From Pedobacter sp. Leaf216 (GTDB lineage Bacteria > Bacteroidota > Bacteroidia > Sphingobacteriales > Sphingobacteriaceae), in contig NZ_LMKM01000034.1 in assembly GCF_001421515.1 (NCBI RefSeq), forward strand, positions 124,001-188,000: a stretch of DNA of 64,000 nucleotides, written 5' to 3'. The first letter of the stretch is position 1, and each line of letters opens with the position of its first letter. Below, one piece after another: positions 61,113-64,000 of the stretch. A model generated the notes under the pieces. The model saw only the letters and a list, made by a program, of their open reading frames with translations. It had not been told where the DNA came from and made no database searches. The position numbers were made by a program, and so were the translations under genes.

Positions 61113-62075
61113 ATGTTTAGAAAAATCTTTTCCCTGTTCCTTTTTTTATCAGTTTGCTGCATTACTTCCTGGGCACAAAAGAAAAACAATTCTTTTACCG
61201 TTATACCCCTTGGAGTTAAGGGCGGTGATGATGAAAGCAATTTATCGGCTTACATGGTCGCTCCAACAGGTGATCAGAATTACATCTGTTTAGATGCCGG
61301 CACTATCAATGCCGGTATTCAAAAAGCAATAGCGCTCAAAACATTAAAGGGAGTGAGTGAAGAAATTCAGCGCAAACAGCTTAAGGGATATTTAATTTCA
61401 CATGCACATTTAGATCATGTTTCAGGCCTGATCATCAATTCACCAGCAGATACCGCTAAAAAGATTTATGGCTTACCTTCAGTATTGAATATATTAAGAG
61501 ATAAATACTTTACCTGGGATGCCTGGGCTAATTTTGCAAATGAAGGTGAAAAACCACAATTAAAAAAGTACACTTACACCCCTATACTTGAGGGCGAAAC
61601 CTATCCGCTTGATGGAACAGCAATGAAAGTAAGGGCATTTGAGTTAAGCCATGGCAATCCTTATAAAAGTACGGCTTTTCTGGTCAGTAATAACGATAGT
61701 TATGTTTTGTACCTGGGAGATACCGGAGCAGATGAGATTGAAAAATCAGATAAACTTTCCAATCTGTGGCAAGCAATAGCCCCACTAATTAACGCAGGTA
61801 CTTTAAAAGCAATTTTTTTGGAGGTTTCTTTTCCAAATGAGCAACCTGAAAAGCAACTGTTCGGGCACCTTACGCCAAAGCTTTTTTATAGTGAGCTGTC
61901 AAAACTCGAAAGTTTTACCAATAAGGAAGCCTTTAAAAAGGTATCTTTTATTGTTACCCATACTAAACCACCACAGCACACAGCCGAAAAGGTAAGGCAG
62001 CAATTAATTTCAGGAAATGCAACAAGAATAAAACTAATCTTTCCGCAGCAGGGGAAAGCCTTAATTATCAACTAA
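61113..62075 (+). CDS. Class II 3',5'-cyclic-nucleotide phosphodiesterase, exported
   Basis: The 320-residue protein has a signal peptide (FRKIFSLFLFLSVCCITSWAQ) and a class II PDE metallo-beta-lactamase-like fold: the signature SHAHLDHVSGLII (HxHLDH), ELSHGNPYKSTAFLV, YLGDTGADEIEKS, FLEVSFPNEQPEKQLFGHLT and VTHTKPP, matching yeast PDE1 and bacterial CpdP. It probably hydrolyses cAMP or another cyclic nucleotide outside the cytoplasm. It starts 11 bases after nagA, so likely cotranscribed. A signal-peptide cysteine pair (CC) also allows lipidation. Confidence 0.85.
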   Translation: MFRKIFSLFLFLSVCCITSWAQKKNNSFTVIPLGVKGGDDESNLSAYMVAPTGDQNYICLDAGTINAGIQKAIALKTLKGVSEEIQRKQLKGYLISHAHLDHVSGLIINSPADTAKKIYGLPSVLNILRDKYFTWDAWANFANEGEKPQLKKYTYTPILEGETYPLDGTAMKVRAFELSHGNPYKSTAFLVSNNDSYVLYLGDTGADEIEKSDKLSNLWQAIAPLINAGTLKAIFLEVSFPNEQPEKQLFGHLTPKLFYSELSKLESFTNKEAFKKVSFIVTHTKPPQHTAEKVRQQLISGNATRIKLIFPQQGKALIIN

Positions 62076-62250
62076 AATAGATATTAAGCCTTCTATAGCA
62101 TATTATCAGCCATAAAAGTGGCGCAATATTGCGAGCTATATTTTTACTTATTGCTCTTTTTTATTAAAATCAGTATTTCTATTTAAATATTTACATCAAT
62201 TGTTAAAAAGCATAGCTAGGTATTAAAAAATTGTTAATATTTTTGAGGTC

Positions 62251-62955
62251 ATGAAATACAAACGCATCCTACTTAAACTTAGCGGGGAATCGCTAATGGG
62301 CGACAAACAATATGGAATTGATAATGAACGCGTTAAACAATATGCGGAAGATATCAAAGCTGTACACGACAAAGGTTTAGAAATCGCAATCGTGATTGGT
62401 GGAGGAAATATTTTTAGAGGCCTAAGCGCTGAAAAAAGTGGGATGGATAGAGCACAGGCTGATTACATGGGCATGTTGGCCACCGTAATCAACTCTATGG
62501 CTTTACAGGATGCCCTTGAAAAAGTTGGTATTAAAACCCGTTTGCTTACTGCAATAAAAATGGAACAGATTTGTGAACCGTTTATCCGCAGAAGAGCAGT
62601 CCGTCACCTCGAAAAGGGCCGTGTGGTTATTTTTGGTGCCGGAACAGGAAATCCATATTTCACTACCGATTCTGCAGCAGCTTTGCGTGCGATTGAAATT
62701 AAAGCAGATGTTGTATTAAAAGGAACCCGTGTAGATGGCATTTACACTGCAGATCCTGAAAAAGATCCTTTGGCTACAAAGTACGGAGAAATTTCTTTCA
62801 GAGAAGTTTACGACAAAGGACTTAATGTAATGGACATGACGGCTTTTACCCTTTGTGAGGAAAACCAAGTACCAATTATTGTGTTTGATATGAATAAACA
62901 TGGTAATTTCATGAAAATCGCCAATGGCGAACCTATCGGAACGCTTGTTAAATAA
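62251..62955 (+). CDS. pyrH: Uridylate kinase
   Basis: UMP kinase of the amino-acid-kinase family, 234 residues: RILLKLSGESLMG (5-17), IVIGGGNIFRG, MDRAQADYMGMLATVIN, and GTGNPYFTTDSAAALRA. Full length and all conserved motifs. Precedes frr as in most bacteria. Confidence 0.97.
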   Translation: MKYKRILLKLSGESLMGDKQYGIDNERVKQYAEDIKAVHDKGLEIAIVIGGGNIFRGLSAEKSGMDRAQADYMGMLATVINSMALQDALEKVGIKTRLLTAIKMEQICEPFIRRRAVRHLEKGRVVIFGAGTGNPYFTTDSAAALRAIEIKADVVLKGTRVDGIYTADPEKDPLATKYGEISFREVYDKGLNVMDMTAFTLCEENQVPIIVFDMNKHGNFMKIANGEPIGTLVK

Positions 62956-62994
62956 GGAATAAAAAATATTATTTTTGTAGAAATACACACAATT

Positions 62995-63558
62995 ATGAAC
63001 GACCTCATACAATTACAATTAATGGATGCTCAATCTGCAATGGATAGGGCTATCGATCATTGTGAATCTGAATTAACTAAAATCAGGGCTGGCAAAGCAT
63101 CAGCTGGGATGTTGGATGGTATTTATGTTGATTATTATGGTGCATCAACCGCATTATCACAAGTATCCAGTATCAACACACCTGATGCCAGAACAATTGT
63201 AATCCAACCTTGGGAAAAATCACTTTTAACTCCAATCGAAAAAGCAATACAGGTAGCCAATATCGGTATCAATCCACAGAATGATGGTATTGTAATCCGT
63301 TTGGTGGTTCCACCACTAACTGAGGAGCGTAGAAGGGATTTGGTGAAAAAAGTTAAAGAAGAGGCAGAAAGAGGCCGCGTTACGGTTCGTAACATCCGTA
63401 AAGATGCCAATACTAAAATTCAAAAGTTAAAAGGCGAAAGTGTTTCTGATGATGAAATTAAAACAGGTGAGGCTGAAGTACAAAAATTAACCGATGCTTA
63501 TATAGTTAAAGTTGATAAACACGCTGAAGCTAAAGAAAAAGATATCATGACAGTTTAA
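62995..63558 (+). CDS. frr: Ribosome recycling factor
   Basis: Splits post-termination ribosomes together with EF-G. The 187-residue protein has the helical ends (SELTKIRAGKASAGMLDGIYVDYYG and VPPLTEERRRDLVKKVKEEAE, each within family-conserved blocks) and VRNIRKDANTKIQKLK. It follows pyrH by 39 bases. A terminator shared with the convergent lacI-type gene follows. Confidence 0.97.
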   Translation: MNDLIQLQLMDAQSAMDRAIDHCESELTKIRAGKASAGMLDGIYVDYYGASTALSQVSSINTPDARTIVIQPWEKSLLTPIEKAIQVANIGINPQNDGIVIRLVVPPLTEERRRDLVKKVKEEAERGRVTVRNIRKDANTKIQKLKGESVSDDEIKTGEAEVQKLTDAYIVKVDKHAEAKEKDIMTV

Positions 63559-63579
63559 TCTGTTCAAAATATGATCTTC

Positions 63580-63612
63580 AAAGGGAATGGATATAAAATC
63601 TATTCCCTTTTT
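63580..63612. terminator. Bidirectional terminator
   Basis: AAAGGGAATGGAT (63580-63592) pairs with ATCTATTCCCTTT (63598-63610), one G-U pair, 5-base loop, T-run on the plus strand. Located between frr and the minus-strand LacI-type gene. Confidence 0.8.
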
Positions 63613-63998
63613 TATTTCTTTAAGCTTGAGCCCCTGATGTTTAATATGGTTGGCAATGATACCTGAGCATTCTCAACAGGTTTTGCAGTTTTTTTAAGTT
63701 TGTTCAACAGAATTTTCATAACGTTTTCTGCAATGGCTTCCAAGGGCTGGGCAATGGCGGTAACAGGCGGTTCGCAAAACTCAAGAATCTCGAAGTCATC
63801 AAAAGAAACAACCGCCAGGTCTTTATGAATTTTAATACCCAACTTCCTAAAAGTTCTTAAACCATCCAGGCAAATGTAATTGGCAGCAAAAATCACTGCA
63901 TCAAGCTGATTTTCTGCTTTAAAGAATTTCACCATTTCCTCAATCGATGCTGAAGAATTGACATAGCTGATTTTCTTAACAATTGGAGACAGGCTGTA
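63612..63998 (-). CDS. LacI-family transcriptional regulator, C-terminal part
   Basis: The frame is open to the right edge and ends at 63612; 128 residues are seen. They show the C-terminal lobe of a periplasmic-binding-protein-like sensor: DAVIFAANYICLDGLRTFRKLG, VVSFDDFEILEFCEPPVTAIAQP (split), and PTILNIRGSS, the ending of LacI-type proteins. The DNA-binding domain lies outside the window. The apparent ATG at 63935 is internal. Target genes cannot be assigned. Confidence 0.85.
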   Translation of the reverse strand, partial: YSLSPIVKKISYVNSSASIEEMVKFFKAENQLDAVIFAANYICLDGLRTFRKLGIKIHKDLAVVSFDDFEILEFCEPPVTAIAQPLEAIAENVMKILLNKLKKTAKPVENAQVSLPTILNIRGSSLKK

Positions 63999-64000
63999 AG

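Overview
The window is AT-rich chromosomal DNA from a member of the Bacteroidetes, most likely a Pedobacter-like Sphingobacteriaceae. The evidence is CarboxypepD_reg/SusC-type outer-membrane receptors, an IPExxxVDY protein beside acpP-fabF-rnc, DUF6600 and DUF6607 proteins, promoters of the TTTG / TAnnTTTG type, and start codons that mostly lack a Shine-Dalgarno sequence. This is inferred from gene content and signals; no database was searched.

Layout. 1-276: 5' end of a divergently oriented SusC/CarboxypepD_reg protein. 831-6257: probable iron-uptake cluster (TonB siderophore receptor, DUF4198 protein, PepSY membrane protein, DUF6607 protein) with two perfect hairpins between its genes. 6390-11926: exported M28 peptidase, TraB/DUF5694-like protein, large outer-membrane beta-barrel protein; a long-stem RNA or MITE-like element lies at 8796-8925. 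11990-12335: three tandem 125-bp repeats with a palindrome. 12338-19656: LLM oxidoreductase, methyltransferase, beta-CASP metallo-hydrolase, YtxH protein, HAD phosphatase, Q/R-rich DUF6600 protein and an RsmI-like methyltransferase. 19835-24138: a small unannotated-type gene, an M57 lipoprotein protease, a Rossmann protein and DPP IV. 24412-29122: tRNA-Ser(GGA), pyk, IPExxxVDY gene, acpP, fabF, rnc. 29317-31471: three tandem paralogous CarboxypepD_reg proteins. 31846-33377: a GH18 chitinase broken by a one-base frameshift at its catalytic motif. 33716-38122: yicC, gmk, a four-helix-bundle (IVP) gene, nadD and a GH3 enzyme. 38320-41669: acidic small protein, thioredoxin-like protein, TatD, a YhcG/DUF1016 remnant and TcdA. 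41779-42419: a DUF559 endonuclease gene bracketed by covarying two-hairpin palindromes. 42431-48512: AddAB-like helicase-nuclease pair. 48898-56719: GNAT, VOC, pdhB, pentapeptide, DUF1801, tex, mscS and pnuC genes. 56964-63558: rplM-rpsI-rpsB-tsf, nagA, class II cyclic-nucleotide phosphodiesterase, pyrH, frr. 63612-64000: C-terminal part of a LacI-type regulator.

Functionally the window mixes housekeeping blocks (fatty-acid synthesis, glycolysis, translation, NAD synthesis) with envelope and nutrient-acquisition genes typical of a polymer-degrading soil bacterium (iron receptor, chitinase, GH3 and NagA for aminosugars, secreted peptidases). I saw no prophage, IS transposase, CRISPR array or classical defence island. 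The most unusual material is non-coding: several palindromic repeat families, two of which extend into coding sequence (DUF559 N-terminus, MscS C-terminus), one 125-bp tandem array, one long-stem element, and promoter motifs that sit almost on top of four start codons.
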